DNA of 64,000 nucleotides from Aurelia coerulea (GCA_039566865.1 CM076948.1:17681001-17745000); one strand, 5' to 3'; positions 32,205 to 44,188 are shown, counted from the first letter of the stretch. A program made the numbers and translations. Notes: generated from the sequence alone by a model not told the origin.

Positions 32205-32385
32205 ATTCCTCCAGTTTATAAAACTTACCCATTTTTATAAAACTTCTTCCAATTTATAAAACTTGTTCCAATTTATAAAATTTGTTCCTAATTGTAAAAC
32301 TTGTTCCAATTTATAAAACTTGTTCCAATTTATAAAACTTGTTCCTAATTATAAAACTTGTTCCAATTTATAAACTTCATCCCAA
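32205..32385. repeat. Minisatellite, about 22-bp unit
   Basis: About eight units of TTCCAATTTATAAAACTTG, some reading TTCCTAATTATAAAACTTG, in tandem. Confidence 0.8.
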
Positions 32386-32929
32386 CTTGTGCGGTTGACT
32401 TTTCACCTTTCACAAAACTTCCTCCTCTTTATGCATCTGTGGTAATTCTCTTTATGAGATCATGAAAAGTTCTATTTAATTAACTGCTCAACCAGTTTTC
32501 TCCAAATGTGTTCCGAATGGTAGGAAACATACTGTAAATGCAAAATACATACTTTTCAAAATTGTTTAGTTTCTATTTTTAGCACAATTAGCTTTGAATT
32601 ACCTTTTTGTTTCATGTGTTTATTTTCTTGGCAGTTTTTTGCAAGTCTTGTTTTTTAATCTAGTAAATATGGACCCAAAATCAATCAAATTAATAAAAAG
32701 AAGCAAATTAGACAATTTTTTTTATATTTTTCACTTATTTATTGGATCAATGACGTCATAAATGTGAATGATATCATATATATTAAATTTTGCTGATGTA
32801 TCAGCAAATATGAAAATACATCTATCAAATGAAAGTAATTATCAAAAGCAATCGAATGGTGCATGTTTGAGATCAATTAGACAAAGGATACAAACACTAT
32901 TAGGACAATTTAAGCATTTTTTACCACTC
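32386..32929. other. AGO intron 1, no feature seen
   Basis: AT-rich, with no recognisable motif. Confidence 0.35.
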
Positions 32930-33150
32930 TCCTTACTACTCTGCTGTTTTCAAACTTGTCAAGTTATGTTTCAATAGGTAACCATCACAGGCAGATCTTT
33001 TCATTGGTGCAGGCTCATTCTTTGGGACAAGGGTCTCCAGATAGTGAGCCAATCTATGTAAGCATTTAAAAGCAAGCATAATAATCTTGAACTCAATCCT
33101 TGATGATACTTGATGATACTTACATGTTGGATTTAGCAATTTATCATCAA
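32930..33150 (-). pseudogene. LINE C-terminal fragment
   Basis: The minus strand reads SSRIEFKIIMLAFKCLHRLAHYLETLVP, then RSACDGYLLK. This matches the 'R..FKI..L.FKCLH..AP.YL..L' block that follows the RT in many LINEs. It is short and isolated. Confidence 0.7.
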
Positions 33151-33600
33151 AATAAGTACCACTATCCAGTCAGTATCACAGACAGAATGATATGATTTTA
33201 GGATGTATGAATGCAATTCAAATGATTGAAACGATGAGCACCCAGTTATTACCAAACGCCACACAAATAAGAATTTTCCGAAAAATTTCCGATGTGAAGC
33301 GCTCCCCCCCTCCCCTACCCGGCAGCCACGACCCTTCTGGGGACATTCTGAAAAATAAGATGCTTTGTCATTATTCCAAAAATCATGAAAAAGTTCTGCA
33401 ATTGATAAATATGCTTTTAGCCAATCTTTCTCCAGAAGAGTCCTATAGCTTCACAAACAAAGCGTTTGAAAATGAGTGCCAATTTTTAGAAATTCAATGT
33501 CTAATTTCGGTAAAATTCCTCTCACTGAATGAATGAATTTCAAATTTCTTGTTATTGTAACTGGTTGTGACTGATTTTCCTCTGACCTTTGTTATTTCAG
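33151..33600. other. End of AGO intron 1
   Basis: A 114-codon plus frame (33192-33536) is open but unrecognised. Exon 1 to exon 2 splices in phase without it. The intron ends GTTATTTCAG at 33600. Confidence 0.4.
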
Positions 33601-33872
33601 GAAGCCAAAAATTACTTGCCAGACCTAGCATTGGTAGAGCTGGTAGGAAAATCCAGCTGAGGGCAAACTTTTTGCCCACAAGAGTACCAACGCATGGAGA
33701 CATATACCATTATGATGTCGTAATTTTGCCAGAGTGCCCACGAGTTGTCAATCACAAAGTTATAAGAAAGCTGACAGTGGAATATGAGAAGGTTTTCAAA
33801 AAAGACAAGCCAGTTTTTGATGGGAAAAAGAACATTTATTCTAGGGACCCATTGCCTATAAAGAATGATGGT
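33601..33872 (+). CDS. AGO: Argonaute, exon 2 (N domain)
   Basis: The exon begins after TTATTTCAG and ends before GTAAGT (33873). With exon 1 it makes exactly 240 codons, phase 0. It encodes ARPSIGRAGRKIQLRANFLP, YHYDVVILPE, CPRVVNHKVI and KPVFDGKKNIYSRDPLPI. These are the ordered landmarks of the eukaryotic Argonaute N domain (GR.I.L.AN, HYDV.I.P, VN..VI, FDG.KN.Y). The N domain helps to unwind the small-RNA duplex. Confidence 0.95.
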
Positions 33873-36359
33873 GTAAGTGCTTTTGATAGAATTTGTATAG
33901 TGTTACCCATGTTATGTATTTTTTATCCTGTCAAAACTATGCTTTATAACAAAGCAGATTCCTATAATTATGGTAGTTGTGTTGTATGGTACAGACCTAC
34001 GGTACTGTTAAGTATAACACTGTTTTCTTGCCTAATAAATGTCAGGAAATTGTTGAGAATTCTTTTCAGAAAATTCTTGTTGTTGTTTGCTCTTGAAAAC
34101 CTGTAAGGAATTCGTATCTGCTTTTTGAGAATTTCGAAGAATTTCTAAGAGAGTTATTATTTTTAATGATGAGGTGGAAGAATTTTGGAGACAAATGAAA
34201 AAGTTTCCTTACCCCAAATAGCTAAATTCAATAATATTTGAAATTCAACGAACGGATTTGCAAATATTCAGCATACAGCATAGAGTTGAATGCAACTCTA
34301 AGTTCAGAAAAAGTTACAGAATCACAATATAGTTGCTTTTTACAAAAGTATGGGTTTTGTTCCAGAAATTGCCAACTTATAGACCAAATAGAGAACTTTT
34401 GACTAAGAAAGAGACAACACATCCAGGTTGAGATTGGTCTGCCTATCAAAAATAGTGGAGCTGCAAAGCAAAGAGAAGCTGATCCACGTCGAATTCAAAG
34501 GCTCTGAAACAGAAGCCAGAAACATACAAAATGCCATTTTACAAGAAAGAAAACCAAAGGATAGCTTGCTTCTCAAATAAACTCGACAGTTCTCGATAAA
34601 ACACCATGAACCAAAAATATAGATTTTCGTCGTATCAAGTGAAAGAAGAATCTGAAGCATTAGTCGTCAAATTAAACACAGTGTGAATGAAAATGGATTA
34701 TTTTATCGCAGAATATCCCAAACGATTGGAAATTAAAGTTTGAAGCCCGTTGTTCCTCCAACAACAATAAGAAATCTTCGAAATATCACAGAAGATAAAT
34801 AAGAACTTCAAATAATTATGTTGAAGTGAGATCCTGGGCCTACTGGATTTTTGTTAAATCGACGAGGATACACTTACCTGCAAGCAGCCACAGAGTTGGT
34901 TTCTCTTCTTCCAATTCATTGAAATCTTCACCTTTTCGATAGTTTTTATCAATAAACAAGCGGAACATCAAATCTTGCAAAAATGAAATGTTTTCATATG
35001 TGTACGCGTGATAAAGTTTAGGAAATGGCGCACAGGAATTACATGACCTCCACCTGCCTGTACAGCTTTGGGGTTTCAATATGATATCATACGTTAGTAG
35101 GGATTGTCGGGCGTGAATGCTGACCCTATACTTTTTACCCATTTTGTTTCAGCCTTTCTGTGAACAAATCAATTTTGGGGCTCACAATTGCTTTTGCACT
35201 GTTGCTAAATGCTTCTCCTTTCCTCAATGGTCAAGCTTGTTTGCATATTATGCACAGTACTTGCACAAAGTAAAAAGTAAATCCTTACTGCACAACATGC
35301 TATTGAGAGCTCTTTTGAAGACACATCCCCAACAAGAACTTTAAGTCAAAACAATTTTCTTTTGTGATTCCTGATACTGGGGAAAGTTTCCTTTACAACA
35401 ATGCTTTCAACTTTCAATTCGATTTTGATGTTACGGCTCACATGAACTAACGTCGAGTTTCTATGTAGTTGTTTGGTTGGAACTTAAAACAACTTATGGT
35501 TCATAATTTTCATTGTTTAACTTTGTCATCCAACATTCTATTTCAGCAACTGCCACCACAATTGTGGACTTATACCGGTAGCTAGATTTATAAATAATGT
35601 CCAAACCATGCAAGCAAATATCAGTCTTCAAAATGTTTTACTTGGTGAAAAGCTAATTGAGTTTTGTGTATGAAATGTGTCTCCTTAAAACTGAAACAAT
35701 GATAGAGTCAGGAGTTACTTAATATCACGTGCTTCTGTTCTTCTAACTTCTCATTGCTATGTTAGCCAAGGAAAGAATCAGAGACTATCTGTCCACCCCC
35801 CTGTCCTGGCAGATCTTAACGTTTGTAACTCTACGTGACGGTTACAGATTTCTGTAATAGATAACTGTTTATCTGTGCAAGAAAGCCTAAATTAAAGACA
35901 ATTATATTTCATTTACAATATTTAGATATAAATTATTTTTTTTATATCAATCAAAAACAACAATTACTAAAAGTACGAAACTACAAATACATTCAACTGT
36001 GACAGTCATGGCGAGGAAAGACACGAGGTCACCGAGTCCTCACCATGAATGGCACTTACATTTCAAACTAAAGATTACACTATAAAAGAAAAATTAATTG
36101 GAAAGAAATAAGGAGGGGGTGCTGCTGTTTATATTTCAACATTAGTTTAACCTTGCCGAGGCTTTGATGAAGGAAATGGTTGCTTCTAATATGATTCTGT
36201 TTGCAACTGTGCCCAAATTTTGATCACCAAACAGGAGTAAAGGACAAAGCTCTTTCGGATTTACATCAGCAACATTGAAACCATCAATATCTGATAAATG
36301 AATTATGCAATGTGCTTATGATTAAGTATGACCAAACTGAATAGAAAAACTGAAATGTA
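33873..36359. other. AGO intron interval; exon 3 expected but not found
   Basis: By comparison with other Argonautes, roughly 20-25 residues (the strand after PLPI leading into linker 1) should be encoded between 33873 and 48436, in a phase 0-0 exon. I found no convincing candidate. A minus-strand open segment (34878-35057) ends in a good GTAAGT donor and encodes KLYHAYTYENISFLQDLMF. It could be an exon of an unrecognised gene or captured sequence. Confidence 0.4.
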
Positions 36360-36368
36360 GCTCTCACA

Positions 36369-39300
36369 AAGATAGGGACTAAATCCTAACTGGCTAACGA
36401 GCTTGGCACGTGACAATCTCTAAAACCAATCAATGGAACGGAAAACCGACCGGGAAATTTGAAAAGTCAAATTTAGGCCATTTTTGGACGATTTTACCAC
36501 CCTTCACCAAAAAAAGATTGTACGGAAGGAAAATTAAGATTTTCAAAAACTTTCTTCACAGACCTGTTCCCAATACTTGAATACATGCCTGTTCACGGGG
36601 GCTAAGAAATATCTAAAAAATCTGGTGAAATGCTGAAGTTTTGAATTTGACCTCACTGTAGCGTGTCATAGCAAAAACCTCAGTAAACACAGAAACGTAT
36701 TCACGTGCATCTGGAGACTAAATACTTTACTTTGGTCTTATTCTCATTCTGTGTGTTTAAGAATCTTCAGAACATCTTTAAAGATGCCAAGCTTTAGAGC
36801 ACAACAGTATCTGAATCTTTTTTAGTTTGAAGCTAGCATGAATCCCACATGCGATTTTAAATATTTGATGCTGAGGGGTAGGTGAAAAACAAGAAGATTC
36901 CATTGCACTGGCCTAACAAAACATCATACTGTCGTTATAAATAAGGACAATTGAACAGATACTTACATTTCTATCTTGCAAAATGAGGACCACAAACTGA
37001 AAATATGAAGCAGCACAAATGCCAAAAGTATTTCAACTGGTTTTGATTGCAAAGACCCACTTATTTGACCGTAATCTAATCTGCAGCCAGTTTCTCCAAC
37101 AAATCGTTCAGACTTTCCTCTTGCAACATCATGGTCAATAGAAAGGGCGCAGAAATTTCAGTGATCAGCTGCATGCTTGCTATTCATCATCAAATAACAT
37201 AGAATTCCAATGAACTTTGAATAAATAATTATTATTTCAGGAATGGCAAGAGCTGTAACATCTAACGTGGCCAGAACGAAAGATTTTGTGATGTCCTCTT
37301 CGATAACCATTGCTCCCATTCCTTTATCCAATTCTGCTCTCATCTTTGTGAGATCATAAGAGTGGGAATCAGCAATTACATGAACCAAAACATCATATAA
37401 ATTCATAAATTGTGTCCCTTGCTCTTTAGCACAAGAAATGGCTATCATCTCGTCTAGCAGGTACATGAAATGAATATGAAATACTAAATTTAATTTTGTG
37501 AAAGAACACCATAACAACGAACGGAAGAAATGTACATCTTGTTTTTAATGTGAAAAAGTAGATTGGTCATTTTTGCAAAATAACATTTGAAATACTATTT
37601 TCACAACTCCATCATATCAATTTCACATCTTGTGCGGATATCATAGAAAAATATCTATCTTTGGAATACCAAAGACCATTCATTAGAAAATCACTCCTTT
37701 ACGGTCAAATAACACAGTAGCATAAAGCACAACTGGACATGACACTTTGCAGACTCTAAGCATATTTTCTGTGAGATGATAAAACTTCGACCCCCCATAG
37801 ACTGAAGTTTCTTAGAATTCTTATTCTCGTTTGACCGTATAGGGGTGATTTTCTAATGGATGACCTCTGGTAGTCCAAAAATAGATATTTTTCTATGATA
37901 TCCGCACAAAATGTGAAATTGATATGAAGGAGCTGTAAAAATAGTATTTCAAATGTTATTTTGCAGAAATGGCCAATCTATTTTTCACATTAAAAGCAAG
38001 ATATACATTTCTTCCGTTCGTTGTTATTGTGATCTTTCGCAAAATTAAATTTAGTATTTCATATTCATTTCATGTACCTGCTAGACGAGATGATAGCCAT
38101 TTCTTGTGAGGGACACAATTCATGAATTTATTTGATGTTTTGGTTCATGTAATTGCTGATTCCCACTCTTATGATCTCACAAAGACGAGCACAGAATTAG
38201 ACAAAGGAATGGGAGCAATGGTTATCGAAGAGGACATCACAAAATCTTTCGTTCTGGCCACGTTGGATGTTACAGCTCTTGCCATTCCTGAAATAATTGT
38301 TATTTATTTCAAAGTTCATTGGAATTGTATGTTATTTGATGATGACTAGCAAGCATGCAGCTGATCACTGAAATTTCTGCGCCCTTTCTATTGACAATGA
38401 TGTTGCAAGAGAAGAGTCAGAACGATTTGTTGGAGAAACTGGCTGCAGATTAGATTACGGTCAAAAAGTGGATTTTTGCCATTAAAACCAGTTGAAATAC
38501 TTTTGGCATTTGTGCTGCTTCATATTTTCAGTTTATGGTCCTCATTTTGCAAGATAGAAATGTAAGTATCCGTGAATTCGTCCTTATTTATAACGACAGT
38601 GTGATGTTTTATTAGGCCAGTGCAGTGCAAATCTTCCCATTTTTCACCTACCCCTCAGCATTAAATATTGAAAATCGCCGGTGATATTCGTGTTAGCTTC
38701 AAACTAAAAAAGATTCAGATACTGTAGTGCTCTAAGTTTGGCATCTTTTAAGATGCTCTAAAGATTCTTAAACACACAGAATAAGAACTTCGAAGCAAAG
38801 TAGAATACGTTTCTGTGTTTACTGAGGTTTTTACAATGACACGCTACAGTGAGGTCAGTGAGGTCAAATTCAAAACTTCGGCATTTCTCCAGATTTTGAG
38901 ATGATTGTATTATACTGTATTATAGGATATTGTATTATACTTGGATATTGAGATTGGATATTGTATTGGATATTGAGATTGGATATTGGAGATTGGATAT
39001 TGGATAGGATATTGTATTATACTTGTATTATAGGATATTGTATTATACTTTATATTATGTAATTATTTTTAGTTGTAGTTGGTTTAAATTAGTTGATGTA
39101 TATATTATGCTGATAACTATTGTAAATAACCAACTTTAAAGAATGATAAAATGAAAAAAAAAATGATTCTTAGCCCCCGTGAACAGGCATGTATTCAAGT
39201 ATTGGGAACACGTCTGTGAAGGAATTTTTTGAAAAACTTAATTTTCCTTCCGTACAATCTTTTTTGGTGAAAGGTGGTAAAATCGTCCAAAAATGGCCTA

Positions 39301-39405
39301 AATTTGACTTTTCAAATTTCCCGGTCGGTTTTCCGTTCCATTGATTGGTTTCAGAGCGTGTCACGTGCGAAGCTCGTTAGCCAGTTAGGATTTAGTGCCT
39401 ATCTT
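36369..39405. mobile_element. Foldback/MULE-like element, 3037 bp, 9-bp TSD
   Basis: AAGATAGGGACTAAATCCTA on the left mirrors TAGGATTTAGTGCCTATCTT on the right, bordered by GCTCTCACA (36360-36368, 39406-39414). The arms are about 1.35 kb (36369-37718 and 37834-39405, the latter enlarged by an insertion at about 38905-39163), with a spacer of about 115 bp. Both arms hold the same open frame with VLVHVIADSHSYDLTK and GAMVIEEDITKSFVLATLDV (37158-37517 minus, 38122-38349 plus), diverged by substitutions and indels. The termini resemble those of 41598-43289. Confidence 0.85.
38905..39165 (+). mobile_element. Short insertion with A-rich tail in the foldback right arm
   Basis: It is absent from the matching position of the left arm (about 36611). 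It starts with tandem GGATATTGTATTATACT units, then TTTAAATTAGTTGATG, and ends AAAATGAAAAAAAAAATGA. The A tail and ATGA-type edges suggest a LINE or SINE 3' end inserted after the palindrome formed. Confidence 0.6.
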
Positions 39406-39414
39406 GCTCTCACA

Positions 39415-39529
39415 AGGATTCTTTAAAGGTGACGACGGAGGGTGCCAATTTTTTTTCCTTACTAAGTTCATTCCATAATTTTGGTTCACGATAAGAAACT
39501 GTTTTTGACCTGTATATGAACGCTCTTAA
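39415..39529 (-). pseudogene. LINE C-terminal fragment
   Basis: The minus strand encodes LRAFIYRSKTVSYREPKLWN and ELSKEKKLAPSVVTFKESL, the '.YR...RLWN.LP......S...FK..L' block found near the end of LINE ORF2 proteins. Confidence 0.6.
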
Positions 39530-40640
39530 CCCTATTTTAACCGGGGGGCGCTTTTCGCCCCCCCTATCGGATTTTTTTTTAATAGCTCCCAAACGATGTT
39601 GAGTGGCCGAGCGGCTTAATCAGTTTCCGTCAGGAGCCTGAAGTTAAGCTCGGTCGAGTGAGGTCAAACTCTGGATGGGTGACCTTGGAGGCTTGATACT
39701 CGCTACTCACCTCGCCGTCCTTCGGAAGGGTCCCGTGCCTGGATGCAGCATGCACAGTGGGCCTAAATTAGCTTTAAGTAGCTAGAAATTCTTCCTGCCC
39801 ACTCAAAATAAATTACTGAAAAAAATGCTACTTAAAATGCTGAAACTCCTTGACTTTTTCTAAAATTTAGTTGGCAATCAGAAAATAGAAATTTCAATAC
39901 CTATTGTTTGATCACGTGACCACCACATGCCCATATCTGGAGAGTGGTCACAAAGAAGTTCTTTAAAACGGCTCTAATTTCTTTCTTTGTTACTAAATCT
40001 CAACAATATATATACCATTCAATTTGTCTCGATGAGTACTTTCATTTGATATATAATTTATTCATTTTTGCTGACATCAGCAGTTTATTATTTCTATGAC
40101 GTCATCAATCTTTATGACGTCATATTCCTAATGCATGAGTAATTTTTTCATGCAAACCTGATGTAATTACCTCAAATATCGATGAAGGTACTTGATTTCA
40201 CCAATAATATGCAAAATTAATGGTTTTTAATCATAATTATTGAGCTAACAATTTTGAATTGAATCAAATTTTCATTATTTGATTAGTTAATTTATTAGAA
40301 ACCACAAAAATCCGTATGAAACCATATAAAACTACAAATGAATGGTATCAAGCAGGTATTTGGATGGTTTATTGCCAATTTTATCAAGCTATTTGCTAAT
40401 TATGGGCCATTTTCTGCAAATGGCTCGATTTTCTCAAAATTTGCATTGTTCTTGGTTGCCTAGCAACCAATCACGTGACTATTGATTGATTGATGCTATT
40501 TTTAGATTCTCCTTTGTTCAATTATGACGCAGTGCAAGTTTCATTGTCATAGCTGTTATACTTGCGGTGAAAAACAGGGGGGGGGCGAAAAACGCCCCCC
40601 CCCTGTAGAAAATCACTTTTTTTACCCGGTTAAAATAGGG
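39530..40640. mobile_element. piggyBac-like MITE, copy 2, with nested SINE-like insert
   Basis: TTAA (39526-39529) then CCCTATTTTAACCGGGG on the left, and ACCCGGTTAAAATAGGG then TTAA (40641-40644) on the right. It is the reverse-oriented sister of 3618-4500. It is longer by 228 bp because of the insert at 39598-39826. Apart from that the two copies align along their length. Confidence 0.85.
39598..39826 (+). mobile_element. SINE with 5S rRNA/tRNA-like head, copy 1
   Basis: It starts with GAGTGGCCGAGCGGCTTAA, which resembles a tRNA A box. It then reads GAAGTTAAGCTCGGTCGAGT and TGGATGGGTGACC, which follow the internal control region of 5S rRNA (AAGCTAAGC..GGTCG...TGGATGGGAGACC). The tail TAGCTAGAAATTCTTCC and 'AATAAATTACTGAAAAA' is shared with 62292-62500. 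Its absence from the sister MITE at 3618-4500 shows it to be a discrete insertion. Confidence 0.75.
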
Positions 40641-40644
40641 TTAA

Positions 40645-40904
40645 CAGCAGTAGCTGCAATTTTGCTCAGTAGAGTGATGATTGCGATCACTACCCTCTGA
40701 GCATCCCCTAAGTATTGCGGAGCAAGTGAGTTCAATGATTTATTGCTCAGTCAGCGATCCGGGTGAGCCAAAAAAAAGTTTGAAAGTCAACTGTTCCCTG
40801 CATGTATAAGCCATGATAGTTTGCAATATCTATTTGAATAGTTCAATAAGTTTTAAAATTTTTCCTGGCTGAAATCTATCGCTCTGTTAGGATTTTACGA
40901 AGGA
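40645..40904. other. AGO intron, no feature seen
   Basis: No coding motif or inverted ends. Confidence 0.35.
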
Positions 40905-41470
40905 TTTTCTGAAAAATGTCACTTCGAAAAACCTTGAAAAATGTGCTCAAATCAGGAACAAGTTTCCCTAATGCGTTTGCCTTAGAACAATGACCTGAGC
41001 ACTCTTTAGCACGTGCTATCCTGTTGGGAGAATGAAAAAGTTTTCCCCCTATTATGAAGAACTCATTCAGGGGGATTCCATTCTCCCAAGAGGACAAAAT
41101 GCATGAATGCATGTGAGTGTCATTATTGCCAGGTAGAAAAAGAAAGGGAAATTTTGTTCGTCGTTTTCCTTTTTTTTGCAGGTTTTCGAAAGGGGCTTTC
41201 TGTAGCAAGTATCTCATATCAACGGAAAGGAATGACCGATTAAAGCCGGGTAAATTACTGAACCCAATTGGACCCGTTGGGAATAAAACAAGACAATTTT
41301 CAATATTATTGCTTTGATATTGAGGGAGCAGCATTTTCTCCAACGCCGAGCCTTTTTATTGGCTCACCCGGAATAATTTGGGTCACCTTTTTTGACAATC
41401 CGTTTTTAAGTGGTACAGTACGAGTGCTAATGTTAGTTGGAGATATTTTAGTAACGGTTTTGTAACAATT
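40905..41470 (+). repeat. Unclassified dispersed repeat, copy B
   Basis: Same family and orientation as 9278-9690 (see the shared words there). Open frames on either strand (for example 40876-41343 minus, 155 codons) have no recognisable domain, though that frame is long for this base composition. Confidence 0.5.
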
Positions 41471-41597
41471 TCTTTTCCAGCAAGAATTCATAGTCAAATT
41501 TCAGACTGAAGCATCCTTGAAGGAAAAAGACTTTAAAGTAAGTCATACTTTAGATTGATTATTCATTCAGGGTAAATTCTGCACTTCTATGTTTTCA

Positions 41598-43289
41598 AAG
41601 ATAAGGCTCAAATCCTTACTGGTTGCCAGAGCATGCGGAAATCATCCAATTTCATGCTTGTCAGCCAATGAGATCACCGCTTTCTAGCCCCTGGAGACAA
41701 AATCGGTCGTTTGAGGTAAATTTTCTAGTACCCTCACTAAAACTGAAATGGATGCTAGAATACTTCAATTATTCGCAATTTTTTTTGATAAATCAGTTGT
41801 GGGGATGTCCGTCCAGAGTTGTTTACATGTTTAGGCACATAGCTTGTTTGGGGCCGGAGCTGCGTTCATTTTCCGGTCGAAGAATATTGACCTTCGTTGA
41901 AATATCTATAGAAATCGCTACAAATGAGATATACAGATAAGAATTTCAGCAATTATGCATACTGACCTGAGCAATAACCCAAACTCCTTTACTGCTATCA
42001 TATCTCAAAATTGGAGGCAATTTCTAATGATTTCTAGCAGAGATATCATTTGGGCCTAAGCTCGTCCTCGCTTAAAACTCATTCCATTGCACTTAAAAAG
42101 TAATGGTAAAGTTCTTGAGCTAGATAATTGCGCTTACCCATGACTCAGACACCAGTTTGACTTCGCTTGCCTTCTTTAATTTGCCAAATTTTGTAAGAAA
42201 CAACCAGTTTTGGGCGAATTGCAAAAACTTTCCTCGGTCCATATTTTTCTCTACACAGATTCTCCGCTTCAAACAACAAACAGTGAACTTTGACATTGTA
42301 TCATAAAAGTCTTGCATCACAGAACATTCCTTTTGAACGATTCCATGCGCTTTAGCGAGGCACTCGTGGATTGTATTCACGCATTTCGTTCTTTTCGTTC
42401 TTATTTCAATCAATGCAAAACATAAAAAGAACAAAACATTGTTTTGGGTTCGCTAAAAAAGATACCCGGTTTTGCACTTTTGTTTGTTTGCATTGACTGA
42501 TTGAACCAAATGCGTGAAAACAATTCACGAGTGCCTCGCTAAGGCGCATGGAATCGTTCTATAGGAATGTTTTGTGATGCAAGACTTTTATGATACAAAG
42601 TTCACTGTTTGTTGTTGAAGCGGATCGACTGTGCAGATAAAAATATGGACCGAGGAAAGTTTTTGCAATTCACCCACAACTGGTCGTTTCTTATAAAAAT
42701 TTGCTAATGTAAAAAAGGCAAACAAAGTCAAACTGGTGCCTGAGTCATGGGTAAGTGCATTATTCAGCTCTAGAATTTTACCATTACTTTTTAAGTGCAA
42801 TGGAATGAGTTTTAAGCGAAGACAAGCTTAGGCCCAAATGATATCTCTGCTAGAAATCATTAGAAATTGCCTCCAATTTTGAGATATGATAGCAGTAAAT
42901 GAGTTTGGGTTATTGCTGATGTCAGTATGCATAATTGCTGAAATTCTTATCTGTATATCTCATTTGTAGCGATTTCTATAGATATTTCAACGAAGGTCAA
43001 TATTCTTCGACCGGAAAATGAACGTAGCTCCGGCCCCAAACAAGCTATGTGCCTAAACATGTAAACAACTCTGGACGGACATCCCCACAACTGATTTATC
43101 AAAAAAAATTGCGAATAACTGAAGTATTCTAGCATCCATTTCAGTTCTAGTGAGGGTACTAGAAAATTTCCCTCAAACGACCGATTTTGTCTCCAGGGGC
43201 TAGAAAGCGGTGATCTCATTGGCTGACAAGCATGAAATTGGATGATTTCCGCATGCTCTGGCAACCAGTAAGGATTTGAGTCTTATCTT
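41598..43289. mobile_element. Foldback/MULE-like element, 1692 bp, 9-bp TSD
   Basis: AAGATAAGGCTCAAATCCTT on the left mirrors AAGGATTTGAGTCTTATCTT on the right, bordered by ATGTTTTCA (41589-41597, 43290-43298). The arms are about 830 bp each, with a loop of only about 60 bp (42430-42490). Each arm holds a 105-codon frame starting MPEHAEIIQFHACQPM (41623-41940 plus, 42947-43264 minus), differing at four residues. That frame lacks known domains and may be incidental. Confidence 0.88.
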
Positions 43290-43439
43290 ATGTTTTCAAT
43301 TTGTAATATATTTATGCACATAAGCCGTATCAGCTACTAAAAACCACAACAAAACCATAATATACCCTAAATGCTAAAATATAAACAATTCAAATTGTAA
43401 GTCTACATAATGCTGTTCTTCCTAGGTATAGTGCTTTGG

Positions 43440-43960
43440 GAATCATTGCTGACTTAGCAAGAAATCCTTCAATCCATTTTTGAAAGTGTAAATTGTAGGA
43501 CTAGTTCTGAAGATCAATGGAGTTTCATTCCAAAATTTGGCCCCAGAATAATGGAAACTACTTTTTGAAAATTCCAAATTTTTGCCCCGGCACGTCGATA
43601 TATAACGAGTTCCCTAACGGATAGCTTGATAGCTGCAACTTTGTTGAAAATGTTCCATTCAGTCTTTGAGGGGCGCAAATCATTAGTTATCTTGTGCATC
43701 ATGAGAGCCCTGTCATATTCAATCAAGTTTGAAACAGACAGCCAAGCGCATCTCTCGCCATCTTTCAATCTGGAACTCTCGTGCAAGGCTTAGTCTGCAT
43801 ACGCCAAAGGTGATCGAGTTTGGTATTTGACAAATTGCCCCATGTTTCATTAAAGTATCGTAAATGACTCTCGAGCAGTGCTCTATAAACTTCATCCAGC
43901 TTTGTCTGATATTCTTTTGCTTCCGGATAGACACTTTGTGGTTTATTTTTGAGTTCTTAT
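43440..43960 (-). pseudogene. LINE C-terminal fragment
   Basis: The minus strand reads LSVSNLIEYDRALMMHKITN, then YRRAGAKIWN. This matches the 'L.V..LI.YD.A.MM.KI..' and 'GAK.WN..P' blocks downstream of the RT in many cnidarian LINEs. It is frameshifted upstream. Confidence 0.6.
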
Positions 43961-44188
43961 ACTCTGCAGTCCACGACAGATATTTTACTTCTACAAACTA
44001 GTAACTCTTCCCCAAGGCTGATTTTCCAAAATACTTATACTTCCCCCTAACTTGCGGGGAAGTTGGCGCGTGAGCGTGAGTTAGAAAAACTTGGGGCCAA
44101 GCCATGTTTTTGCTAAAACTAACTCAAATTATGTTTTCTTTGAGGTAATCAATGCATCAATGCTCCGTGAATAGATTTAAACAATGTA

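Noticed and set aside
33192..33536. 114-codon plus-strand frame just before Argonaute exon 2
   Set aside because: Exons 1 and 2 join in phase without it, and it has no recognisable motif. It may be old transposon sequence.
34436..34500. Candidate for the missing Argonaute exon (VEIGLPIKNSG after CATCCAG, reminiscent of DPLPIKNDG in exon 2)
   Set aside because: No phase-0 donor follows before a stop, and the downstream residues do not look like the Argonaute strand. The LPIKN likeness is probably chance.
39600..39720. A genuine 5S rRNA gene
   Set aside because: Only the internal control region resembles 5S. The 5' part is tRNA-like and the body is shared with another SINE-like copy at 62292-62500.
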